Assembly: GCA_030066075.1 (NCBI GenBank)
Contig: JASJCH010000008.1
Coordinates: 40,286-104,285 of the forward strand
DNA from: Woeseiaceae bacterium
GTDB taxonomy: Bacteria > Pseudomonadota > Gammaproteobacteria > Steroidobacterales > Woeseiaceae
Reading direction: 5' to 3'
Length of the DNA stretch: 64,000 nucleotides
Shown here: in pieces, positions 1 through 6,975 of the stretch
Layout: each line of letters starts with the position of its first letter
Position numbering within the stretch: position 1 is the first letter of the stretch
Translations under genes and position numbers: made by a program
Notes under the pieces: generated by a model
Told to the model about the DNA's origin: nothing
Seen by the model: only the letters and a program-made list of their open reading frames with translations
Database searches by the model: none

Positions 1-438
1 GAAAGCCTGGGTATGGGTTGCCAGGGAATCGCGATCGGTCTCCGAACCGGGGGCACGCCGCGACTCTGCGCTGGCCGTCGCGAGAAAGTGATAGGCAACG
101 ATGCCGCTGCCTGAGCCCAGGCTGAATGCCTTGTCCGGCACAATCGTGGGCGGATTCTCGGGCTGAATCTGAGCGGTCACCTTGTCATTGGAATTGATGA
201 TGTAGGTGACGTCTGGCATGCCGGCGGGATTGAACGAACCCAGCCCCAGCACCTGCTCGAGGCCGGTCTCTGCCGCCTGGAATGCGTTCTCGTAGTTCTG
301 GTCGTTGCGCGCCATCGCGAGTTCGGTCGTCGCCGTGTTCATGCCGGAGATCGCCAGCACCGAGATGACGACGAGCAGGATCAGCCCGACGACGAGCGCG
401 GCGCCCTTTTGATTCTTATGGAATCGCATGGTTTTCAT
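1..438 (-). CDS. pilX: Type IV pilus assembly protein PilX (partial, 3' end outside window)
   Basis: Minor-pilin-associated protein of the type IV pilus, held in the inner membrane before assembly. Only the first 146 codons are present. The start at 438 gives MKTMRFHKNQKGAALVVGLI, a basic leader followed by one hydrophobic helix (LVVGLILLVVISVLAISGM). Next comes TTELAMARNDQNYENAFQAA and ETGLEQ, the 'AFQAAE' segment typical of PilX N-termini. It starts 1 bp after the pilW stop and is the last gene in frame of the fimT-fimT-pilV-pilW-pilX operon. A pilY1-like gene would be expected next, outside the window. A second ATG at 429 is possible but would shorten the basic leader. Confidence 0.88.
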   Translation of the reverse strand, partial: MKTMRFHKNQKGAALVVGLILLVVISVLAISGMNTATTELAMARNDQNYENAFQAAETGLEQVLGLGSFNPAGMPDVTYIINSNDKVTAQIQPENPPTIVPDKAFSLGSGSGIVAYHFLATASAESRRAPGSETDRDSLATHTQAF

Positions 439-439
439 A

Positions 440-1423
440 TCAGGTCCTCGCGTTGCGCAGCAGGATCGTCTTCGATACCTGCATGCGGCGGAATCCGTCG
501 TTATAGGTGCCGAGGTCGACGTCACCCGGCTCGTAATCGCGGTTGTCGACGATGCCGACCTCCGGGGCCAGGCCGCGGACGACCAGCCATACCCGCGCCG
601 TCATGATGCGCGCCCCCGGGATGTAGCCGGGAGCCTCCGGGTCATACACTTCGTCGCCCGGGTTGACGTAACGGTCAACGGTGTTGTCCTCGTTCGTGTC
701 CACGCCGAACTGGATCTGCAGGTTCTCGACGCCCGGTGCAATCTCCTGGTCGACGATAACCGGCGCGCCGCCTGCCGCCATCAGGGTCTTGCGCCGCAGC
801 GTGGGCGTGCCGGGAATCAGCGGCGAATCGTCAGCCACGTAATAAGTGTTGACGATCAGGTTGTGGGTCGACGAGCCGTCGGCCGCCGAAAACGGCGGGG
901 GCACCGCGCCGTCGGCAAATGCAGCGCCCTGGATGCGCGACGTCTGAATCTGCAGGCGCCCGGCTTCGAGCGCCACCGCCTCGACCGTGGCCCGGCGGAC
1001 TGTGAAGTGGTCAGAGTTGCCCTGCGCGGCGGGTTGCGCAGCGCACAGCAGGTTGTAATCGTTGTTCTCGCCGTCGACCGTCATCGCGAAGTCGAGGGCC
1101 CAGCCGTCGCCGCAGTCAGCCGGCTCCGGCAGCCCGGCAGGATTGGCGTCGCCGATGACACTGCGCCCTTCGATGGCCAGCGGCCGGCTCGTGCGGCCCC
1201 AGTTGCTCGCCATGCGCAGGTCCGCCTCGATCGTGTCCATCGCAAACTGCGCGGTCTCCTGGACCCGGGCGATGGATTCGTTGACGACGAACGCCTGGCG
1301 GCTCTGGTTGTAGATCTGGACGGCGCCGATGATCAGGAATGACCCGATCGCGAGCGCGACGAGCAATTCAACCAGGGTCAGGCCAGTCTGTCGCTGCATG
1401 TCGTTGATTCGCTGTTCCATCAT
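440..1423 (-). CDS. pilW: Type IV pilus minor pilin PilW
   Basis: Prepilin-like protein of 327 aa that joins the pilus-priming complex in the inner membrane. It carries the processing motif TGLTLVELLVALAIGSFLII, with the mature Glu at +5 and a hydrophobic N-terminal helix. This is followed by QAFVVNESIARVQETAQFAM, the conserved region just after the helix in PilW. The ATG at 1423 shares its A with the pilV stop TGA, a coupled TGATG junction. The TTG at 1426 is therefore not needed. The family is recognised from N-terminal motif, length and operon position between pilV and pilX. Confidence 0.9.
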   Translation of the reverse strand: MMEQRINDMQRQTGLTLVELLVALAIGSFLIIGAVQIYNQSRQAFVVNESIARVQETAQFAMDTIEADLRMASNWGRTSRPLAIEGRSVIGDANPAGLPEPADCGDGWALDFAMTVDGENNDYNLLCAAQPAAQGNSDHFTVRRATVEAVALEAGRLQIQTSRIQGAAFADGAVPPPFSAADGSSTHNLIVNTYYVADDSPLIPGTPTLRRKTLMAAGGAPVIVDQEIAPGVENLQIQFGVDTNEDNTVDRYVNPGDEVYDPEAPGYIPGARIMTARVWLVVRGLAPEVGIVDNRDYEPGDVDLGTYNDGFRRMQVSKTILLRNART

Positions 1424-1890
1424 CAAATACCCAGTACCGGAATCGTGATCTCGTAGTTCAGAGGCGCGTTCGGGTCCTCGCCCGGCTCGTCCCAGTCGAT
1501 GCGGATGGTGTACTCGGGAGGAAGAACCGTGTCGTCGAAAGTCACCGTGACGGTGCCATTCGGCAGCGACTCGTCAACCTGTGCGTCCCACAGGAAAATG
1601 TCGTTGGCGGCCATTTCCGCCTCATTGCAGTCGATTCCCGCGCCAACACAGCCGTTGTCGGCCGGCTGGCCCTGGTAAGCGATGCCGGCGCGCGGATTCG
1701 CGCGAATACGGTCCGCTACGTCGCCTGCCATCGTTACTGCCTGGTGGCGGAACATCGAGGTGCGTCCCGCCTGCATGCTCTGCACGAACAGTGTGGCGAT
1801 GCCCAGCATGCCAACCGACATAATGATCAGCGCGATCAGCACTTCGACGAGCGAGAAGCCGCGCTGCTGTTTTCGTGAGTTGATCAACAT
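1423..1890 (-). CDS. pilV: Type IV pilus minor pilin PilV
   Basis: Minor pilin of 155 aa. The start MLINSRKQQRGFSLVEVLIA at 1890 gives a short basic leader, the GFSLVE prepilin-peptidase site and one hydrophobic helix. QAVTMAGDVADRIRANPRAG after the helix is characteristic of PilV (alignment around DRIRAN). A GTG at 1932 lies in the same frame but inside the upstream fimT gene and would add a non-leader extension. An AAGGACA-like ribosome site precedes 1890. The stop overlaps the pilW start by one base, so translation is probably coupled. Confidence 0.9.
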   Translation of the reverse strand: MLINSRKQQRGFSLVEVLIALIIMSVGMLGIATLFVQSMQAGRTSMFRHQAVTMAGDVADRIRANPRAGIAYQGQPADNGCVGAGIDCNEAEMAANDIFLWDAQVDESLPNGTVTVTFDDTVLPPEYTIRIDWDEPGEDPNAPLNYEITIPVLGI

Positions 1891-1915
1891 CGAATCGTGT
1901 CCTTGTCCTAATGCC

Positions 1916-2521
1916 TTACGGGCAGGTTGCACCCATGTTGCCCAGTGCGGTGCCGATCAGGGCCTTGTCCCGCAGAATCGTCGCGCGGCCGAGCGGCGTG
2001 GCGACGAACAACCGTGCCGCCGAGTTGCCGCCGGCGGCGGTGATATTGCCGCGGTCGTCGCACATGACGACCTGCGTCAGCGCCGGGTTGCCGCCTACGT
2101 CCCCGCGGCCGAGGCCGGTGGACGCATAGCTGAAGAAGGTGGCGTTGTTGGCGACGGCCAGGATGATTTCGTCATCGAGCGGGCCGTGCGCCCGCAGCAC
2201 CGTCTCGTCCGCCCCGGCGCGGGCGATATCGCCATTGTCATCGAGAAAGACGATGAAGCCCTGCTCCCAGGTGCCGCCGCAGTCAGCGTTGCCGGCAAAC
2301 GGGTCGGCGCTTGCGCAAATCGTGATATTGGTCTTCGCGCGTGCCGCCTCCGAGCGCGCCAGCTGGAAGGCCGCGTGCAGATCGTTGGCGGCGCCGGTCA
2401 GTCGGCTGTTGGCCGAGAATTCCGACAGGTTGGGGATGCCGAGCGACAGGATGACGCCCACCACCAGCAACGTGATCAGCAATTCGTAAAGCGTGAAGCC
2501 GTTTTGGAGTCGTTTCTTCAT
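1916..2521 (-). CDS. fimT: GspH/FimT family pseudopilin (first copy)
   Basis: Minor pilin of the FimT/FimU-GspH family, 201 aa. MKKRLQNGFTLYELLITLLV shows a prepilin leader, though with Tyr-Glu in place of the usual Val/Ile-Glu. The family pattern NDLHAAFQLARSEAARAKTN follows the N-terminal helix. A central GGTWEQGFIVFLDDNGD block is the typical FimT 'W..G..vf.D.n' segment. The protein ends in LGNMGATCP, and a C-terminal Cys is common in FimT. It lies 25 bp upstream of pilV in the same direction. A possible -10 (TATATT, minus strand, 2533-2528) sits only 6 bp before the ATG, so initiation may be near-leaderless. Confidence 0.85.
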   Translation of the reverse strand: MKKRLQNGFTLYELLITLLVVGVILSLGIPNLSEFSANSRLTGAANDLHAAFQLARSEAARAKTNITICASADPFAGNADCGGTWEQGFIVFLDDNGDIARAGADETVLRAHGPLDDEIILAVANNATFFSYASTGLGRGDVGGNPALTQVVMCDDRGNITAAGGNSAARLFVATPLGRATILRDKALIGTALGNMGATCP

Positions 2522-2619
2522 GCGCGCAATATACTGCGCGGGCTGCGGCCATTAATAAGTAGCCGACGAGCGGCCGAATGCCGCCGACCAACGGTCGATA
2601 TCCCGTCCGTCGACTTGAC

Positions 2620-3153
2620 TTAATCCGCGCAGGAATAGGGTTGGCCACGAGGATCCTCCTCGGCGGCCCGCGGCCGGCCGGTGTAGCTGACCACGAGGGC
2701 CAACGGATCGGCGCGCCCTGCCACGTCGCAAAACACCAGGGTGCCGTTGGTCGCCCGCTTCTGGGTGGCCCGCAGGGAGAAGCCGCGGCGGTTGGCGACG
2801 ATACGCACACTCTCGTGCACCCGGTGGGTCTGCAGCAGCGGCTCGTCCGGGTCGCGGCGCGGTGGCTCGTCGCGATCGCTGTTTTCGAACATCAGCCAGC
2901 CCGCGGACCAGTCGCGCCCGGGTTCGCAGTGCAGTCCGTCGCGGCTGGGGCACAGCGAAACGACGCGTCGGCGCATGATGGATTCCTTGCGCGCCAGGTG
3001 TATGGCGTGAAACAGCGCGTTGACCTCGACGCGCATTTTCGAGCGGGCCAGCATGCTGCCGAAAGAGGGCAGGCCGAGACCCGCGATGAGGGCAACGAGC
3101 GTGAATGTCATGAGTAGCTCGTAGAGTGTGTAACCCAGCCATTTGCGGCGCAT
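2620..3153 (-). CDS. GspH/FimT family pseudopilin (second, divergent copy)
   Basis: First gene of the minor-pilin operon, 177 aa. MRRKWLGYTLYELLMTFTLV is a prepilin-type N-terminus with the same unusual Y-E after the leader as the neighbouring FimT. It shares the LFHAIHLARKESIMRRRVVS segment (compare 'aF..ARsEA') and the SAGWLMFENSDRD block. It is shorter than the first copy and strongly diverged outside these blocks, so this is an old duplication. It is separated from the next fimT by about 98 bp, so the two could be transcribed separately. Naming it FimU rather than FimT would need alignment. Confidence 0.8.
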   Translation of the reverse strand: MRRKWLGYTLYELLMTFTLVALIAGLGLPSFGSMLARSKMRVEVNALFHAIHLARKESIMRRRVVSLCPSRDGLHCEPGRDWSAGWLMFENSDRDEPPRRDPDEPLLQTHRVHESVRIVANRRGFSLRATQKRATNGTLVFCDVAGRADPLALVVSYTGRPRAAEEDPRGQPYSCAD

Positions 3154-3195
3154 GCGGACCTCCTTGTCGCGCCATCAGAATAGGTCTTTTCCGCA

Positions 3196-3226
3196 TTGTC
3201 GGCGGTCCGAGAAACTGGGCTATAAT
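3196..3226 (+). promoter_or_regulatory. Predicted sigma-70 promoter of the Fur-family gene
   Basis: A perfect TATAAT lies at 3221-3226. TTGTCG at 3196-3201 is the best -35, but the 19-bp spacer is long. The start codon is 30 bp downstream with GAGGAGT as ribosome site. The region is shared with the divergent pilin operon. Confidence 0.5.
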
Positions 3227-3256
3227 CGCCGAATAGCAACACTGAGGAGTCCGGAA

Positions 3257-3661
3257 ATGACCCGTTCAGGCATCCGCTCCCTGATCGAGAAGCACGGCAT
3301 CCTGCCCACGCCGCAGCGCGTCGAGGTTGCCGGGATACTGCTGGACAAGCCGCAGCACCTGTCGGCGGAACAGATCATAGAAAGGCTGAAGGCGGCCGAT
3401 AGCGGTGTGTCGAAGGCTACGGTCTACAACACGCTAAACCTGTTCTCGGAGCGCGGCCTGATTCGTGAAGTCATGGTGGACCCGGTGCGCAAGTTCTATG
3501 ACTCGACGACCCGGCCGCACCACCATTTCTACAACGTCGACACGGGCGAGCTCGCCGATATTCCCGACGAAGAGGTGGCGTTCGGGCAACTGCCCGAATT
3601 GCCAGAGGGCACCGAGCGCGAGAGCGTCGAGGTGCTGATCAGGGTGCGCGGCAAAGCCTGA
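3257..3661 (+). CDS. Fur-family transcriptional regulator, Irr-like
   Basis: Metal- or haem-responsive repressor of 134 aa, short for Fur. The N-terminal winged helix contains LPTPQRVEVAGILLDKPQHL and VSKATVYNTLNLFSERGLI, the Fur recognition helix. The dimerisation half has RPHHHFYNVDTGELADIPDE, the HHHF signature. There is no CxxC pair, so the structural Cys4 zinc site of classic Fur/PerR/Zur is absent. This matches Irr-type proteins (family knowledge). The ATG at 3257 has GAGGAGT 7 bp upstream. The in-frame upstream ATG at 3143 overlaps the pilin gene and is rejected. Its ligand cannot be read from sequence. It stands alone, followed by tRNA-Thr. Confidence 0.87.
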   Translation: MTRSGIRSLIEKHGILPTPQRVEVAGILLDKPQHLSAEQIIERLKAADSGVSKATVYNTLNLFSERGLIREVMVDPVRKFYDSTTRPHHHFYNVDTGELADIPDEEVAFGQLPELPEGTERESVEVLIRVRGKA

Positions 3662-3678
3662 AAATCGCCGCTAAGCCT

Positions 3679-3706
3679 TTGACAAACAGGGCGCGACCGC
3701 TATACT
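3679..3706 (+). promoter_or_regulatory. Promoter of tRNA-Thr
   Basis: TTGACA (3679-3684) and TATACT (3701-3706) are separated by 16 bp. They are followed by a GC-only discriminator (GCGCGCCC), the pattern seen at stringently controlled stable-RNA promoters. The tRNA starts 16 bp after the -10. Confidence 0.8.
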
Positions 3707-3722
3707 GCGCGCCCTCCCAAGT

Positions 3723-3798
<76 letters not shown>

Positions 3799-3808
3799 AT
3801 TCCTCTCT

Positions 3809-4738
3809 TCAGAAACGGTAGTCCGGGTTCTCCGGATCGAAGTCGAGATCCGTCAGGCCGACATTGAGTCGCACGTCCCGGTAGACGTAGCGCTCGTAGA
3901 GTTGGTCCTGCGCGTCGAAGATCTCGATCCGCGCTGGCAGCAGGCTGTCGGGTGCTACCCAGACGCTGCCCCGGGCCGAGTAATAGCGGGGAATGAACAA
4001 GCGCTGACCGGTCTTCAGCTTGCGCGGGCCCCTGACGTCCGGGTTCGCGTACCAGACGACATACATCGGCCGGCCATGGGACTCGGCGATCGACCACAGG
4101 CTCTCGCCGGCGACGACTTCGTGCGTATCCCCAACGCCCGTCGGGAATGAAAAGTCCAGCCGTAACAGGCAGGCATTGGCGGCATCGCAGTCTTCCTCCA
4201 CGCGAATTTCACCCTCGCCGTTGTCCACGGCCCTGCGCACGTTACTTGCGATCCTGTCGATGGTTGCTCCGATACTGGCGTCTGTGGCGGTCTGGTGCTG
4301 CCACTCGCCGAGCATCGGGTCATCCAGGCGAAACTCCGTCGGCACGACTTTCCGCAGAATAACGGTCGCCTGGAGGAACCGCGCCAGGCCACCTTTAAAC
4401 CCGCCGGCGTGGGCGACCGCGAGCTCCGAGCCTTCCCGGGCCGGGAAGATCAACTCGCCGCCCTTGTTCGGGCCCTCGAGGACCGTCATGTAGTACTGCT
4501 CGGGCTGCCGGAACTTGACGAAGACGGTTTGCTCGGTGACGTCGCCGTTGACCAGCCGCTCGCTCTTGTCGACCAGCTTGGTGTAGTCGTCGACTGCGGA
4601 CCACGCCTCTTCCATACCGGCCAGCAGCGCCAACGCTTCCTCGAAGGCCGCCCCGGCGGCATGGGCAGGCGCGGCGAGGCCCTGCCACAGCAGGGCCAGG
4701 CTCAAGAGAGTGGTTGCGCAAGTAGTCCTGAACCGCAT
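3809..4738 (-). CDS. Secreted DUF1571-type protein with an internal LysM domain
   Basis: Periplasmic protein of 309 aa with signal peptide MRFRTTCATTLLSLALLWQG...AHA. Residues about 50-190 match DUF1571, a LolA-like fold: 'DYTKLVDKSERLVNGDVTEQ', 'FVKFRQPEQYYMTVLEGPNK', 'RVVDNGEG'-type spacing. Residues about 203-253 form a LysM: GDTHEVVAGESLWSIAESHG through GQRLFIPRY. The DUF1571 C-terminal strand region then resumes (ARIEIFDAQDQLYERYVYRD). The LysM thus appears inserted in the fold, probably to bind peptidoglycan. It starts 42 bp from the divergent regulator. The role is unknown; lipid or envelope ligand handling is an inference. Confidence 0.8.
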   Translation of the reverse strand: MRFRTTCATTLLSLALLWQGLAAPAHAAGAAFEEALALLAGMEEAWSAVDDYTKLVDKSERLVNGDVTEQTVFVKFRQPEQYYMTVLEGPNKGGELIFPAREGSELAVAHAGGFKGGLARFLQATVILRKVVPTEFRLDDPMLGEWQHQTATDASIGATIDRIASNVRRAVDNGEGEIRVEEDCDAANACLLRLDFSFPTGVGDTHEVVAGESLWSIAESHGRPMYVVWYANPDVRGPRKLKTGQRLFIPRYYSARGSVWVAPDSLLPARIEIFDAQDQLYERYVYRDVRLNVGLTDLDFDPENPDYRF

Positions 4739-4780
4739 TTACCAGTAATCTCCCGGCTGGTTCTGGTTGCCGTAGCAGTC

Positions 4781-6706
4781 ATGGTGAGTACCGACCTGAA
4801 ACAGGGATTCTACCTTGGCGAGTGGGAAGTGCGCCCACTGCAGCTCGAGCTCGTGGGCCCTGACGGCGCACAGCATGTCGAGAAGCGCTGGATGGAGGTC
4901 CTCGTCATGCTCGCGAGCCGCGCCGGGGAAGTCATCGAGCGCGACGAGATCCTGGAAGTCGTCTGGGAGGGTCGGGCGATGAACGACGAACCTCTCAACC
5001 GCTGCATCTCCCAGCTGCGCAAGGCGCTCGGGGATTCGCCGCAGAAACCCGAGTTCATCGCCACCATCACCAAGGTCGGCTACCAGCTCATAGCGCCGGT
5101 ACGGCCGCTGGAGCCCGTAGCGCAGGAATCCGAACCTGCTGCCGCAGGGCCAACTGGCGAAGCGCCGCGCACCACCAATAGCCTGCGAGCGCTCGGCCTG
5201 GCCGCCGCCGCGCTGATCGCCGTGGGCACAATGATCATCTGGTTCGGCGGGTTTCCGGATCCGCAAGAAGCCTCGGTTGCCGTGTTGCCGTTCGAAAACC
5301 TCGGTGATGATCCTGACCAGGACGACCTCGGTCGCGGCCTGGCTGAGGAGATTCGTCAGCGCCTTGCCAGTGTCGACGGGTTGACTGTCGCCGGCCGGAC
5401 GTCGTCGCGGGCCGCGGCAGTATCGAACAAGGATGCCGCGACCATCGCCGACGACCTCGGCGTGGTTCACCTGCTCGAGGGTAGCCTGCGAATCGACGGC
5501 GACGACATTCGTATCGCGGCGTCGTTGTTGCAGGATGACGGTTACGAGGTCTGGAGCAAGACCTACGAGATGGCGCTGACGGATGTCTTCGCCATGCAGG
5601 ATGAAATCGCCAACGACATCGCGGGCCAGGTTGCGCCCGAGATCGTCGCCGAGGCGGCGGACTCACTGATCAGCACCCGGGCATCTACCCAGGTTCCCGA
5701 AGCGTACCTGTTGGCCGTGCGTGGCCGGGAACAGCTCGCGCAGCGCAGCGAGGGGCCGCTGCGGCGCAGCATCGCCCTGTTCGAGGAGGCCATCGAGCTG
5801 GATGCTTCCTACGGGGACGCCTATGTCGGACTTGCAACGGCGCATGCGCTGCTGCCGTTCTACTCCGACATGTCGATGGAGGCGTCATTCGACCTGGCCC
5901 GGTCCATTATCGCGAAGGGCGCCCGGGTCGACGACACGGTCGATACCCGGGCAGCAGGCATCGTCGCTTTCATGTTGTTTCACAGCGAGTGGCGCTGGAT
6001 CGAGTCGGAGAACGCGTTCCGCGTCGCGCTGCAAAACTCGCCCAATGATGCCGAGTTGCTGAACTGGTACTCGCTGTTCCAGGCCAGCGTGGGCCGCGCC
6101 GATGAGTCGCTGCAGTTCGCAATCCGTGCACGGGACCTTGAACGCCTGTCCCCGGTCGTCAACCAGCGCCTGGCCGTGGCGCACTTGTGGGTTGGTCAGA
6201 ACGACGAGGCGGAAGCGCAGTTCGCGGTCGCGGCGGAGCAGGGCATGCCGGTCACGACCCAACCCGAGGCCTACCTCGTACTGCTGCTGCGCCAGGACAA
6301 GCTCGAGCTCGCGCGGCTGCTCATGGCCGGGCAACAAAAGCTGCAGGGCCTGGACGCAGCCTGGGTGGACGCGCTGTTTGCCGCCATGCAGGACCCGTCC
6401 CAGAGAGCCGCAGCAGTCGCGGCCGTTGAGCAGGCGGTAGCGAGCGGCAACATCTCCGACCTGCACCTGTTCGGCGTCTGGGTATATCTCGAGGAGACGG
6501 AACGTGCGATCGACACCGCGCTGCGTCTGACTGAGAACCGTATCCGGTTCATCCCCGAATTCCTGTTTGCGGTTGAAACCGCCGAGCTGCGCCGGCATCC
6601 GCGGTTCGCGGAAATCGTCCGCGCCATCGGGCTCGACCGCTACTGGGATTACTTCGGCTGGCCCGACATGTGCCGGCGCGACGGCGACACTATCTCCTGC
6701 ACCTGA
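4781..6706 (+). CDS. CadC/ToxR-like transmembrane regulator with TolB-N-like and TPR regions
   Basis: Membrane-bound transcription factor of 641 aa. Residues 9-106 form an OmpR/CadC-type winged helix (RWMEVLVMLASRAGEVIERD, ISQLRKALGDS, ITKVGYQLIAPV). After a Pro/Ala/Glu linker, one membrane segment spans about 136-156. The periplasmic part begins with SVAVLPFENLGDDPDQDDLG, the TolB-N/FlgO-like sheet common to this class. TPR-like helices continue to the C-terminus (about 300-600). The ATG at 4781 is chosen because it places the wHTH at the N-terminus. The longer reading frame upstream (from 4295) is antisense to the DUF1571 gene. It may control that divergent neighbour; the signal is unknown. 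Confidence 0.85.
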   Translation: MVSTDLKQGFYLGEWEVRPLQLELVGPDGAQHVEKRWMEVLVMLASRAGEVIERDEILEVVWEGRAMNDEPLNRCISQLRKALGDSPQKPEFIATITKVGYQLIAPVRPLEPVAQESEPAAAGPTGEAPRTTNSLRALGLAAAALIAVGTMIIWFGGFPDPQEASVAVLPFENLGDDPDQDDLGRGLAEEIRQRLASVDGLTVAGRTSSRAAAVSNKDAATIADDLGVVHLLEGSLRIDGDDIRIAASLLQDDGYEVWSKTYEMALTDVFAMQDEIANDIAGQVAPEIVAEAADSLISTRASTQVPEAYLLAVRGREQLAQRSEGPLRRSIALFEEAIELDASYGDAYVGLATAHALLPFYSDMSMEASFDLARSIIAKGARVDDTVDTRAAGIVAFMLFHSEWRWIESENAFRVALQNSPNDAELLNWYSLFQASVGRADESLQFAIRARDLERLSPVVNQRLAVAHLWVGQNDEAEAQFAVAAEQGMPVTTQPEAYLVLLLRQDKLELARLLMAGQQKLQGLDAAWVDALFAAMQDPSQRAAAVAAVEQAVASGNISDLHLFGVWVYLEETERAIDTALRLTENRIRFIPEFLFAVETAELRRHPRFAEIVRAIGLDRYWDYFGWPDMCRRDGDTISCT

Positions 6707-6733
6707 ATGACCAAACCCTGAGGCGAACCGCCA

Positions 6734-6751
6734 AGAGCGCCAGGGCGCTCT
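6734..6751 (+). terminator. Hairpin after the CadC-like gene
   Basis: AGAGCGC and GCGCTCT form a 7-bp stem with a 4-nt loop 27 bp after the stop codon. There is no T-tract, so it could act as a weak or factor-assisted terminator or an mRNA end-stabiliser. Confidence 0.3.
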
Positions 6752-6798
6752 GCCACTACCTTGTTACGCAATGCAGAGCACTGCGGAAGGAGGTAGTA

Positions 6799-6975
6799 AT
6801 GATGGACATCAGCAAGATGCGGCAGCGGCTCATCGATGCCGGCCGCCTGAAAACCGAGCGCGACGCGCAACTGTTCGACGCGCTGGCAGCCAGCGCACCG
6901 GAGATGATCGCGCTGGTCTACGCCGCCGCCCTCGCGGGCGTTGTCGTTAGCGAAGAAAACCCCGATGCCGGCTAG
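6799..6975 (+). CDS. Small hypothetical protein (58 aa)
   Basis: Not recognised. MMDISKMRQRLIDAGRLKTE is amphipathic. An Ala-rich C-terminal helix follows (FDALAASAPEMIALVYAAAL), ending EENPDAG. A near-perfect ribosome site AAGGAGG lies 5 bp before the tandem ATGs, which is the main reason to believe it is translated. The stop overlaps the end of the convergent DUF885 gene by 4 bp. No membrane span or signal peptide is convincing. It could be a small helical regulator or a chance ORF with a good ribosome site. Confidence 0.5.
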   Translation: MMDISKMRQRLIDAGRLKTERDAQLFDALAASAPEMIALVYAAALAGVVVSEENPDAG

